Positions 1-6,520 of a DNA stretch of 64,000 nucleotides are shown here, piece after piece. The notes under the pieces are model-generated. The model saw nothing but the letters and a program-made list of their open reading frames with translations. It made no database searches and was not told the origin of the DNA. Both the position numbers and the translations under genes were made by a program. The DNA is from Aeromicrobium fastidiosum (GTDB lineage Bacteria; Actinomycetota; Actinomycetes; Propionibacteriales; Nocardioidaceae): positions 806,001-870,000 of the forward strand of contig NZ_JAGIOG010000001.1 in assembly GCF_017876595.1 (NCBI RefSeq), given 5' to 3'. The first letter of the stretch is position 1. Each line of letters starts with the position of its first letter.

Positions 1-916
1 CTGCGCGAACCGCCCCCGAGCGCGGTTCGAGCTGACGAGGCAGCACCTCGATGGCACGCGCTCCCGCGTGCCGAGACATGACCGCCGCGGCCGAACCACC
101 AGGGCCGGCGGAGTAGTCGACCGGAGCGTCGAACAGGTCGCTGCTGCGGTGGTCGGTCTCCTCGCTCATGCCGATGGGGCCGTCGGGGTCGCCGCTCATG
201 AACTGCGACACGACGGGGTGGTCGGTGAGCAGGAACTCCTCGCGCGGCCCGAACATCACGAGCTCGCGGCGGTAGAGCATGCCGAGGTTGTCGGGCATCG
301 TGCGTGCGAGCTCGATGTTGTGGGTGACGACGAGCATCGTGGCATCGGTGGCGGTGTTGACCTCGACCAGCAGCTGGGCGAGGTTGGACGTGCGGACGGG
401 GTCGAGGCCCGAGTCGGGCTCGTCGATCAGGATGATGTCGGGATCGGTGACGAGCGAGCGGGCCAGACCGGCGCGCTTCTTCATGCCGCCGGAGATCTCG
501 CCGGGCACCTTGTGCTCCTGGCCGACCAGGCCGACCATCTCGAGCTTCTCCATGACGATCTCGCGGATCTCGTTCTCGCTCTTGCGGGTGTGCTCGCGCA
601 GCGGGAAGGCGACGTTGTCGTAGACGTCCATCGAGCCGAACAGCGCACCGTCCTGGAACAGCACGCCGAACTTCTTGCGCATGTCGAGACGCTGCGACTC
701 CTTGGCGCTGACCATGTCCTGGCCGTCGATGAGGATCGTGCCGGCCTCCGGCTCGACGATGCCCATGATCGACTTGAGGAACACCGACTTGCCGGTGCCT
801 GACGGCCCGAGCAGTGCGGTGATCTCGCCGGGAGGGAACGTCAGCGAGACGTCGCGCCAGATGTTCTGCCGTCCGTAGCTCTTGGTCAGACCGCTGACCT
901 CGACACTGCCGCCCAT
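1..916 (-). CDS. Mce-type ABC transporter ATPase (MlaF/Mkl-like), 3' end beyond window
   Basis: ATP-binding subunit expected to power an Mce/Mla lipid or steroid import complex at the inner membrane. The minus-strand frame opens at ATG 916 (MGGSVEVSGLTKSYG) and stays open to base 1, so the C-terminus is missing. Visible motifs are Walker A GPSGTGKS (about residues 37-44), the Q-loop in LFQDGALFG, the signature ISGGMKKRAGLARS, Walker B ILIDEPDSGLDP and the switch His in VVTHN. The ISGGMKKR signature and the DSGLDP D-loop are typical of Mce-associated (Mkl) ATPases rather than general importers. The C-terminal tail after the ATPase core (about residue 255 on) looks non-conserved. No permease or Mce gene is in view; they would lie to the left. 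A palindromic operator lies about 150 bp upstream (1062-1079). Family call firm, substrate unknown. Confidence 0.88.
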   Translation of the reverse strand, partial: MGGSVEVSGLTKSYGRQNIWRDVSLTFPPGEITALLGPSGTGKSVFLKSIMGIVEPEAGTILIDGQDMVSAKESQRLDMRKKFGVLFQDGALFGSMDVYDNVAFPLREHTRKSENEIREIVMEKLEMVGLVGQEHKVPGEISGGMKKRAGLARSLVTDPDIILIDEPDSGLDPVRTSNLAQLLVEVNTATDATMLVVTHNIELARTMPDNLGMLYRRELVMFGPREEFLLTDHPVVSQFMSGDPDGPIGMSEETDHRSSDLFDAPVDYSAGPGGSAAAVMSRHAGARAIEVLPRQLEPRSGAVRA

Positions 917-1061
917 GGCGCTCCCTCACGTTCACTCGTCGGCCTGCTTGACGACACCGTGTCTCGCCACACGTGCCTCAGCAGAACCTAGGTGTGTCTC
1001 CCGTCACGGCGCCAGCCCTTGAGCCCGATCAGTGCCCATCAGGACATATCCGGTCGATTTC

Positions 1062-1079
1062 TTGTCATGCGCCTGACAA
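1062..1079. promoter_or_regulatory. Palindromic operator, copy 1 (TTGTCA-N6-TGACAA)
   Basis: The site reads TTGTCATGCGCCTGACAA and is extended on the right by CTTC, giving a GAAGTTGTCA half-site on the minus strand. It matches sites at 1877, 6337 and 6431. It sits in the 315-base gene-free stretch 917-1231 between the divergent Mce ATPase (start 916) and the DUF6907-like gene (start 1232) and could control either. A 10-bp palindrome ACTCATGAGT lies at 1116-1125 in the same stretch. I see nothing else there. The likely binder, one of the two nearby PucR-type regulators, is an inference. Confidence 0.55.
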
Positions 1080-1231
1080 CTTCTCGGCGCATCGCTCGGG
1101 GTCGCTTCCGTCGCTACTCATGAGTCGCGATACTGGGATCGTCCACAGGGCCGTCCCTGTCGCCCATGCCATGTCCGCGGCTGTCCCTACCGTCAGAAGA
1201 GATGTCGCACGCCGTGCGACGAAGGGATCCC

Positions 1232-1555
1232 ATGACTTCACACTCGACCTCGCGCCCCACGTGGCAGCGCGACAACTGCCCGCGCTGGTGCGTCGTCGAG
1301 CACGCCGAGACCGATCCGGTCGACGACCGCTACCACGACAGCATCACGCTGCACGTCCCCGCGACGCTCGGCCCCGGCCCGAGCCACGCGGCCAGCACCG
1401 ATCTCGTGCTGGTGATGTCACGACGCTGCGGCGAGCTCGACGACTGGGTGCTGGTCGGCGAGCCCGAGCGCGACGGCCAGCACCTCCACCTCACTCGCGA
1501 CAGCGCCGCCCGGGTCGCGAGCGCGCTCACGTCTCTGCTCACCGAGCTCGCCTGA
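1232..1555 (+). CDS. DUF6907-like small protein
   Basis: A 107-residue protein of unknown function. The start at ATG 1232 is chosen because GAAGGGA lies 5 bases upstream; an in-frame ATG at 1166 has no ribosome site. The N-terminal segment WQRDNCPRWCVVEHAETD with a following DRYHDS resembles the actinobacterial DUF6907 pattern (CPxWC, His, DRxH), which could bind a metal, and the rest is predicted alpha/beta. It is followed by a 12-base tandem repeat and a 36-base palindrome, then by an XRE regulator. Small DUF6907-like genes next to XRE regulators are common in actinobacteria. No enzymatic motif is visible. Confidence 0.72.
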   Translation: MTSHSTSRPTWQRDNCPRWCVVEHAETDPVDDRYHDSITLHVPATLGPGPSHAASTDLVLVMSRRCGELDDWVLVGEPERDGQHLHLTRDSAARVASALTSLLTELA

Positions 1556-1560
1556 GCCGG

Positions 1561-1621
1561 CCTGCTGCTCGACCTGCTGCTCGACCTGCTACTCATCGGT
1601 CTGTAGACCGATGAGTAGCAG
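1561..1621. repeat. 12-base tandem repeat running into a perfect 36-base palindrome
   Basis: CCTGCTGCTCGA is repeated at 1561-1572 and 1573-1584 and starts a third time at 1585. The third copy merges into a perfect inverted repeat with 17-base arms (1586-1602 and 1605-1621) and a GT spacer. The palindrome ends immediately before the ATG of the XRE gene at 1622. There is no T-run, so an intrinsic terminator is not supported. An operator for the XRE protein or a translation-blocking hairpin fits the position better. Confidence 0.7.
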
Positions 1622-1852
1622 ATGCACCACAGTGGCCGGGTGACATCCGAGCTGCAGAAGACCGTGGGCCGACGGCTGCGTGAGCGCCGACGCGAGCTGG
1701 GCCTGAGCCAAGAGGCCATGGCCGAGCAGCTCGGCTACCACCGCACGTTCCTCGGGTCCGTCGAGCGCGGAGAGCGCAACCTGACGCTGGCCTCGGTCGA
1801 GCAGCTCGCCACGAGCCTCGGCGTGCCCGCGCTCGACCTGCTGCGCGACTGA
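1622..1852 (+). CDS. Small XRE-family helix-turn-helix regulator
   Basis: A 76-residue single-domain Cro/C1-type DNA-binding protein. The HTH spans about residues 14-70: RLRERRRELGLSQEAMAEQLG is followed by YHRTFLGSVERGERNLTL and a closing LASVEQLATSLGV helix. There is no sensor domain, so it is probably a dimeric repressor. ATG 1622 directly abuts the 36-base palindrome; GTG 1640 (VTSELQKTVG) is an alternative start and would leave the palindrome wholly upstream. Neither start has a clear Shine-Dalgarno site. The palindrome overlapping the start suggests autoregulation. Confident about the family, uncertain about the start. Confidence 0.8.
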   Translation: MHHSGRVTSELQKTVGRRLRERRRELGLSQEAMAEQLGYHRTFLGSVERGERNLTLASVEQLATSLGVPALDLLRD

Positions 1853-1876
1853 GCCGTCGACCGTCCTGCCCAGAAG

Positions 1877-1894
1877 TTGTCATCCGCGTCACAA
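1877..1894. promoter_or_regulatory. Palindromic operator, copy 2, upstream of the first PucR-type regulator
   Basis: TTGTCATCCGCGTCACAA lies within GAAGTTGTCA...CACAAGTTC, with one mismatch in the right half. It is 107 bases upstream of the regulator start at 2001 and just after the XRE stop, the position expected for an autoregulatory site. It has the same core as the sites at 1062, 6337 and 6431. Confidence 0.5.
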
Positions 1895-2000
1895 GTTCGA
1901 TCCGGCGCAGCGCCCATCGGCCACGCCCGTGTGGACGCGAGGCCCTTCGACATCTTGACTGTGCTGTGCCAGGAGGGAGACCGGGCGAGGGAGGGGCCGT

Positions 2001-3224
2001 ATGACGTCGTCACGTCGCGCGCCCGGGCCCGCCCCGGTCGGCGATCACGATCGTCCCTGCGTCGGCGACCTCCACCTGCCGGGGCACGCAGCCGGGCTGA
2101 CCCCGGAGATCATGAACGCCTACCGGCCACGCAAGGACGCTCTCGTCCGCCGCATCAGCGACCGCATCTGCCACGAGGTCGCGGGCTTCGCCGATCCGGG
2201 TCTGGCCGGATTGATCGACAGCGCGATCGACGCCTCGGTCGATCTGTTCGTCGACGCCCTGGCCGGCGCCCCGAGCCGGGGCCACACCGTGGTCACGCTC
2301 TACCGTCACATCGGACGTGCCGAGGCCAAGGCCGGACATGATCTCGATGCGATGCGTGCCGCCCACCACATCGCGAGCCAGGAGGTCTGGGCCGAGCTCG
2401 AGCGGGTCGTGCCCGAGCTCGGGCTGCCCAGTGCGACCCACCAGCAGCTGGCCCACGCGATCATGGACTACCAGCGCCGGTTGCAGGACGAGGCCGTCGC
2501 CGCCCACGCAGAAGTCGTCGGGCTGGTCGCGGAACCCCGCGCGCGGCTCGTCGCGGCCCTGCTGGAGGGTGCCAGCTCTGAACGTCTCGCGCGTCTCGCG
2601 ACCCCCTGCTGGCCCCTCCCCCCGTCGGTGGCGGTCGCCGCGACCGAGGCGACGGCCAGGACGGTCGCTGCGGCGGAGGAGCTGACCGAGGCCTTGGCGA
2701 CGACGTGGCGCAAGCGGGTCGTCATCGTGGCCGACGCCAGCGCCATCCTGCCGATGGCGCAGCACCTCGCGAGGCGATCGTCCAGCCCCGTGGCTGTCAG
2801 CTGGGGCGTTGCGCCCTCGGACGCAATGCACGCACTGCGCTGGGCCCGTCGCACGCTGCGCCTCGTGCGCCAGGGCACGATCGCCGCTCCACCCAGCGGC
2901 GTCGTGCTCAGCGACGACCACCGCTTCGAGCTGTGGCAGCAGGCCGATCCGGCCCTCGACGAGCACCTGGTGGAGGCCACCCTCGGCCCCTTGCTCGATG
3001 AGAAGCCGAGCCAGCGGGACGTGCTCAGCGAGACCATGCTGCTGTGGCTGCAGACCCACGGCAGCGCTCCCGCGATGGCCGAACGGCTCGGCGTGCACGA
3101 CCAGACGGTGCGCCACCGGCTGCGGCGCATCCGGGCGATGTTCGGCGACACCCTCGACCACCCGGACCGCGCCGGCGAGCTGATGCAGGCACTGGTCGTG
3201 ATGCGACGGTCCCTCCATCGCTGA
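2001..3224 (+). CDS. PucR-type transcriptional regulator with RsbRD-like N-terminal domain
   Basis: A 407-residue cytosolic regulator. Residues about 40-185 are helical and resemble RsbRD/PucR sensor domains (LVRRISDRICHEVAGF onward). A middle alpha/beta region contains KRVVIVADASAILPMA. The C-terminus has the PucR helix-turn-helix (LSETMLLWLQTHGSAPAMAERLGVHDQTVRHRLRRI, about residues 338-373). Start ATG 2001 follows a strong AGGGAGGGG. It is paralogous along its full length to 7770-9038: both share the order of blocks, a PVAVSW motif and SAPA-A-LGVH-QTVR-R. The operator at 1877 suggests autoregulation, and the convergent neighbours are exported proteins. Being the regulator of the palindrome is an inference. 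Confidence 0.85.
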   Translation: MTSSRRAPGPAPVGDHDRPCVGDLHLPGHAAGLTPEIMNAYRPRKDALVRRISDRICHEVAGFADPGLAGLIDSAIDASVDLFVDALAGAPSRGHTVVTLYRHIGRAEAKAGHDLDAMRAAHHIASQEVWAELERVVPELGLPSATHQQLAHAIMDYQRRLQDEAVAAHAEVVGLVAEPRARLVAALLEGASSERLARLATPCWPLPPSVAVAATEATARTVAAAEELTEALATTWRKRVVIVADASAILPMAQHLARRSSSPVAVSWGVAPSDAMHALRWARRTLRLVRQGTIAAPPSGVVLSDDHRFELWQQADPALDEHLVEATLGPLLDEKPSQRDVLSETMLLWLQTHGSAPAMAERLGVHDQTVRHRLRRIRAMFGDTLDHPDRAGELMQALVVMRRSLHR

Positions 3225-3265
3225 CACGCGACGCGGACGGGCGTGGGCCCAGCCGGTCGACAGCC

Positions 3266-3285
3266 GCACCTTCGACAGATTGGAC
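3266..3285 (+). repeat. 20-base sequence repeated inverted in the leader of the gene at 5572-6222
   Basis: GCACCTTCGACAGATTGGAC occurs here on the plus strand and again, identically, on the minus strand at 6228-6247. The second copy is the 5' leader, including the ribosome-site region, of the exported protein gene starting at 6222. The two copies therefore flank the exported-protein cluster in inverted orientation. This copy lies in the 155-base gap between the convergent genes ending at 3224 and 3380, where I see nothing else. It may be a relic of paralogue duplication or of an inversion. Confidence 0.7.
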
Positions 3286-3379
3286 GGACCAGCCAGGCCC
3301 ACAGTGCCGAGGATACCGATCAGTAGCGACTTCGCGCAGCAAGTCCAGCACGGCCCGTCCGGGCTCGGCCGTTCCGCAC

Positions 3380-4039
3380 TCAGCTGAGGTTGATAGCTCC
3401 GTCGGGCGACGCCACGATGAGCTTGGCGTGGAGGTCGAACGGCTGGCCGTTCTTGAACCTCGACAGCAAGGTCTTCTTGACATCCGAGACCGTCAGGTCC
3501 CCGGTGAAGCCCGACTCGTCGATCGTCAGCTGCTGAGTCGCCTCGTCGAAGGTTGCCGAGGCGACGCCCGTCACCGTGACGTCGCAGATGGCGTTCACGA
3601 TCTTGAATGAGACGTTCTCGATGTGCCCGCTGATGACATCGTCCGCAGCCGCGGTGGGGGCGCTGTCCGCATGGAACGTCCAGGTACCCGATGTCGGCAT
3701 GGCCAGGTTGCCTCCCGGTCCCGTGCATCCGAGAAACGAGACCTTCGCGATCGAGAAGACGTCGGTGACGGCAGACCCTGCCGAGATGGTCGACGGCGGC
3801 GTGGCTGGCACGGAGGCGCTGGCGCACGACAACGTCAATGTCGGCACCTTCCAGATCACAGGTGAGCCTGCATACGACCCCGTGAACGGATGGGCCCCCG
3901 AAGCCGTGTCGCCGCCCACCGCGACCGTGTACGCATTGCCCGTCGCGATGGCGGGGCCGGTGACGACCATGACGCTCAAGACGCCCAGTCCGATCGTCGC
4001 GGCCATCGTCTGCTTGATCTTCATGCTCGTGCTCCTCAT
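3380..4039 (-). CDS. Exported beta-rich protein of unknown function, paralogue A
   Basis: A 219-residue protein with a Sec signal peptide (MKIKQTMAATIGLGVLSVMVV...AIA) and a mature chain starting near TGNAYTV. ATG 4039 and ATG 4024 both have good ribosome sites (AAGGA and AGGAG), and the MKIK start at 4024 matches paralogue 5572-6222. The mature protein has four spaced cysteines, a GCTGPGG motif, a DVISGHIENVSFKIVNAICDVTVTG block, FDEATQQL and a C-terminal SPDGAINLS. These blocks recur in 4071-4718 and 5572-6222. It has no transmembrane helix after the signal and no catalytic motif. It may bind ligands outside the cell or in the envelope; the function is not known to me. Confidence 0.78.
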   Translation of the reverse strand: MRSTSMKIKQTMAATIGLGVLSVMVVTGPAIATGNAYTVAVGGDTASGAHPFTGSYAGSPVIWKVPTLTLSCASASVPATPPSTISAGSAVTDVFSIAKVSFLGCTGPGGNLAMPTSGTWTFHADSAPTAAADDVISGHIENVSFKIVNAICDVTVTGVASATFDEATQQLTIDESGFTGDLTVSDVKKTLLSRFKNGQPFDLHAKLIVASPDGAINLS

Positions 4040-4070
4040 GTCGATGTCCTTCTGAATCGTGCGCCCGCCG

Positions 4071-4718
4071 TCAACCGATATTGATCGACCCGGGCGACAG
4101 CTGAAGCGAGACCGACATTCCTGCAGTCGATCCGGACGGAACCTTGCCCAGGCAAGGCTTGGCGGGTGACGCAGCCGCCAGCAGGGTGCTGCCTGAACCG
4201 GCACTCTGGTTCAGGACCAGCTTCTGCGACGACTCATCCAGTACGGCCTTGGCCTGACCTGTGACGGTCGCCTGACACGCCGCATTGGCCAAGGTGATGG
4301 TGATGTTCTCCAGATGGCCGGGCACCGCATCGGTCGCCGCCGAGGTGGCAGGTCCTGTGCCGTGCAGCTTCCATGACCCAGACGCGAAAACTGTCAGAGC
4401 TCCGCCCATAGCGGGGCTCGTGCACCCCGAGAACGTCGCCTTGTTCAGGATCGCGAGATCAAGGACGCTGGCACCCGCGTACACCGACGACACCGGCGAG
4501 GCCGCGATGCCGGCACCTGTGCAGACCACTGTCGCCGAACCAACCGTGAACGAGACGGCCCCGGTGCTCGACGCGGTCAGGTCGTAGGGGGCCGGGGTGT
4601 AGCTGCCCGCGACGGACACGGGATAGGTCGACCCCGTCGCCGTGGCGACCGGTGAGGCTGCCGTCAGGGCCAGGACGCCGAGACTTGCAACGATGATGGT
4701 GGAGCGGATGGGTCGCAT
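4071..4718 (-). CDS. Exported beta-rich protein of unknown function, paralogue B
   Basis: A 215-residue protein with a signal peptide (MRPIRSTIIVASLGVLALTAA...ATA) and GGAG 8 bases before ATG 4718. It shares with paralogues A and C the start TGSTYPVSVAG, a first Cys in VVCTGAG, FSGCTSP, the DAVPGHLENITITLANAACQATVTG block, LDESSQKL and a C-terminus SPGSINIG. It shares with paralogue C an extra segment, ASPAKPCLGKV (NPAKPCLSKV in C), that A lacks, so B and C may be the closer pair there. It lies 31 bases upstream of paralogue A in the same direction, so co-transcription is likely. No known domain recognised. Confidence 0.78.
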   Translation of the reverse strand: MRPIRSTIIVASLGVLALTAASPVATATGSTYPVSVAGSYTPAPYDLTASSTGAVSFTVGSATVVCTGAGIAASPVSSVYAGASVLDLAILNKATFSGCTSPAMGGALTVFASGSWKLHGTGPATSAATDAVPGHLENITITLANAACQATVTGQAKAVLDESSQKLVLNQSAGSGSTLLAAASPAKPCLGKVPSGSTAGMSVSLQLSPGSINIG

Positions 4719-4806
4719 GGCCTGTCTCCGTTCTAGTTCTCATCACCATGCCGGTGGGCCGCCTCTCGTCCGGGGACGAGAGGCGGCCCACCAGCCGGCA
4801 ACTCGC

Positions 4807-5460
4807 CTACTCGACGACGATGCCGTTGCTGACCTGGATCTTCACGGTGTTGCCCGCGCCGGGAACCAGCGCGTTGATCAGCGGCGTGTTGATGCCGCAG
4901 TTCGCGAACGACGGCAGCGTGTAGGTGCCCTCGAGGTTGCCGCCCTCGAGCAGATCGAACCCTTCACCCGCAGGCGTGTTGGCCGGGATGACGGCAGGGG
5001 TCACGGTCTTGCAGTTCGACCCGGCGAAGGTCGGGAACCCGGCCACCTTCACGTCGGACAGCTGGATCGTGTACTTGGCCGTCGACACGACCAGCGCCTG
5101 GGTCTCCGTCAGGTTGATGTTGCCGGTGACCTCGCCGACGGGGATGAAGTTGACGGTGGCCTTGACCGGCAGGAAGCCGAGGGCCTTGAACTCGGTGGTC
5201 GTCGACGGGATCGGCAGCGATCCCGTGAGGTCGCCGTTGACCAGGTTGACGTGCGTCGTCAGGGTGGTGGGCTTGATGGCGAGGGTCGACCCGGTCTTCT
5301 TGACCACGGTGGTGCCCTGCGCGTCGTGCTTGAGGGTCAGGATCGGGTCGGGCTCGTCGGCACTGGCCGCACCCGGCGCGAGGACGAGGGCTGCGCCGGC
5401 GGCGAGAGTGGCACCGGCGAGAAGAAGGGAGGCGCCGCGGCGCGAAGTGGTGACGGACAT
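4807..5460 (-). CDS. Exported protein of unknown function, related at the C-terminus to 6521-7630
   Basis: A 217-residue protein with an AAGGAG ribosome site and a clear Sec signal peptide (MSVTTSRRGASLLLAGATLA...ASA, cleavage before DEPDP). The mature part is beta-rich with alternating hydrophobic strands (TLAIKPTTLTTHVNLVNGDL). It has two cysteines that could pair, in GSNCKTVTP and FANCG. The C-terminal block GGNLEGTYTLPSFANCG...LINALV...NTVKIQVSNG resembles SGGTLNGTIDIPAFTGCT...LLSSAI...NPVTLRIGG in the protein at 6521-7630, so the two probably share a domain. It sits between paralogues B and C and is probably co-expressed with them. Function unknown. Confidence 0.78.
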   Translation of the reverse strand: MSVTTSRRGASLLLAGATLAAGAALVLAPGAASADEPDPILTLKHDAQGTTVVKKTGSTLAIKPTTLTTHVNLVNGDLTGSLPIPSTTTEFKALGFLPVKATVNFIPVGEVTGNINLTETQALVVSTAKYTIQLSDVKVAGFPTFAGSNCKTVTPAVIPANTPAGEGFDLLEGGNLEGTYTLPSFANCGINTPLINALVPGAGNTVKIQVSNGIVVE

Positions 5461-5571
5461 GGTGGTGCTCCTTGAAAACGTGAGGGACGAGAAGTTGGGT
5501 CGTGGAGGGTTGCAGCCAAGGTCCCGGCTGGGTGGCGAGGAGGCACCACCCAGCCGGGAAGGAGGCCAAGG

Positions 5572-6222
5572 TCAGCCGACCAGGATCGTTCCGTCAGGGG
5601 AGACGAGTGTGAACGTGCCGCCGAACGAGGCGATCATGCCGGTCTTGACCTTGCTGAGGCACGGCTTGGCCGGGTTGACTGAGGCCACGACCAACTGGCC
5701 GCCGGTGCCGCCCGGCTCGCTGACCGCCAGCTTCTGCGTGGCCTCGTCGAACGATCCGCGCGCCGTGCCGGTGACCGTGAAGTCACACGCGGCGTTGAAC
5801 ACGCGGGCCGAGATGCCCTCGATGTGACCCGCGACGACGTCCGACGAGCCGGAGGTCGCGGCACCTGTGCCGTGCAGCGTCCACGGGCCCGTGGTGGTGA
5901 CCGTTGCTGCCCCGCCGGGGATGGTGCAGCCGACGAAGTTGACCTGGCCGATCGAGGCGATGTCGGTGACGCTCGCTCCGCTCGTGACGGTCGTAACCGG
6001 TGCCGGTGCCCCCGGGACATTCGCGCTGGAGCAGGACATGCTGGTACCCGGCACTCCGAAGGAGATGCTTCCGGCGGTGGCCGTGATGTTGTGGGTTCCG
6101 GATGCCGAGCTTCCGCCGACGGAGACCTGGTAGGCGCTACCCGTGGCCAGGGCAGGTCCGGCAACGGCGACTGCTCCCAGGGCGAGGGCCGCGGTACCGA
6201 TGGCTGCGTTCTTGATCTTCAT
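5572..6222 (-). CDS. Exported beta-rich protein of unknown function, paralogue C
   Basis: A 216-residue protein. ATG 6222 is chosen because the signal peptide (MKIKNAAIGTAALALGAVAVA...ALA) begins there and GGA lies 8 bases upstream; the frame is open further to 6267. The mature chain TGSAYQVSVGGSSASGTHNIT has the family blocks: FVGCTIPGG, SDVVAGHIEGISARVFNAACDFTVTG, FDEATQKL, ASVNPAKPCLSKV and the ending SPDGTILVG. It is the first gene of the minus-strand exported-protein cluster 6222 to 3380. Its promoter region holds two copies of the TTGTCA palindrome, at 6337 and 6431, and its leader carries the 20-base repeat also found at 3266. Confidence 0.8.
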   Translation of the reverse strand: MKIKNAAIGTAALALGAVAVAGPALATGSAYQVSVGGSSASGTHNITATAGSISFGVPGTSMSCSSANVPGAPAPVTTVTSGASVTDIASIGQVNFVGCTIPGGAATVTTTGPWTLHGTGAATSGSSDVVAGHIEGISARVFNAACDFTVTGTARGSFDEATQKLAVSEPGGTGGQLVVASVNPAKPCLSKVKTGMIASFGGTFTLVSPDGTILVG

Positions 6223-6336
6223 GATGTGTCCAATCTGTCGAAGGTGCTCGTGACTCACGTCACGCACACATTGAGTCCGCCGCCCCCCGGTGCGCGCAAT
6301 CCCCCCGCAACATGAATCTCGAAAATCGGTCAGAAG

Positions 6337-6354
6337 TTGTCATGCGCATGACAA
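6337..6354. promoter_or_regulatory. Palindromic operator, copy 3 (perfect)
   Basis: TTGTCATGCGCATGACAA is a perfect 18-base palindrome preceded by GAAG. It lies 115 bases upstream of the exported-protein gene starting at 6222 (minus) and 167 bases upstream of the plus-strand gene at 6521. It is the best copy of the motif in the window. Confidence 0.62.
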
Positions 6355-6430
6355 TCGGCGGCGGATCCGCAGCACAGGAACGGCGTCACGCGTCCTCCGA
6401 GACATCCGACAGCAGTGCCCGCACCCTCAT

Positions 6431-6448
6431 TTGTCATCCGCATGACAA
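6431..6448. promoter_or_regulatory. Palindromic operator, copy 4
   Basis: TTGTCATCCGCATGACAA is followed by CTTT. It is 94 bases centre to centre from copy 3, close to a whole number of helical turns, so looping or cooperative binding is possible. It lies 73 bases upstream of ATG 6521, in the divergent promoter region of the two exported-protein transcription units. A weaker GTGTC-N5-GACAC repeat follows at 6453-6467. Confidence 0.6.
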
Positions 6449-6520
6449 CTTTGTGTCGTCCTGACACCTCTCCCGGCCGTATGCGTTGACGCCTCTGTGG
6501 CCGGATGCCACCGTGGCCGC

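Noticed and set aside
1586..1621. Intrinsic terminator
   Set aside because: A strong stem but no T-run and it abuts a start codon; operator or translation control is more likely.
2010..3827. 605-residue minus-strand ORF
   Set aside because: Antisense shadow of the PucR-type gene; Gly/Arg/His-rich and without any domain, as expected for a reverse frame in GC-rich DNA.
6451..6468. Possible fifth TTGTCA-type operator
   Set aside because: GTGTC-N5-GACAC has different half-sites and spacing from the other four; left as a weak satellite only.
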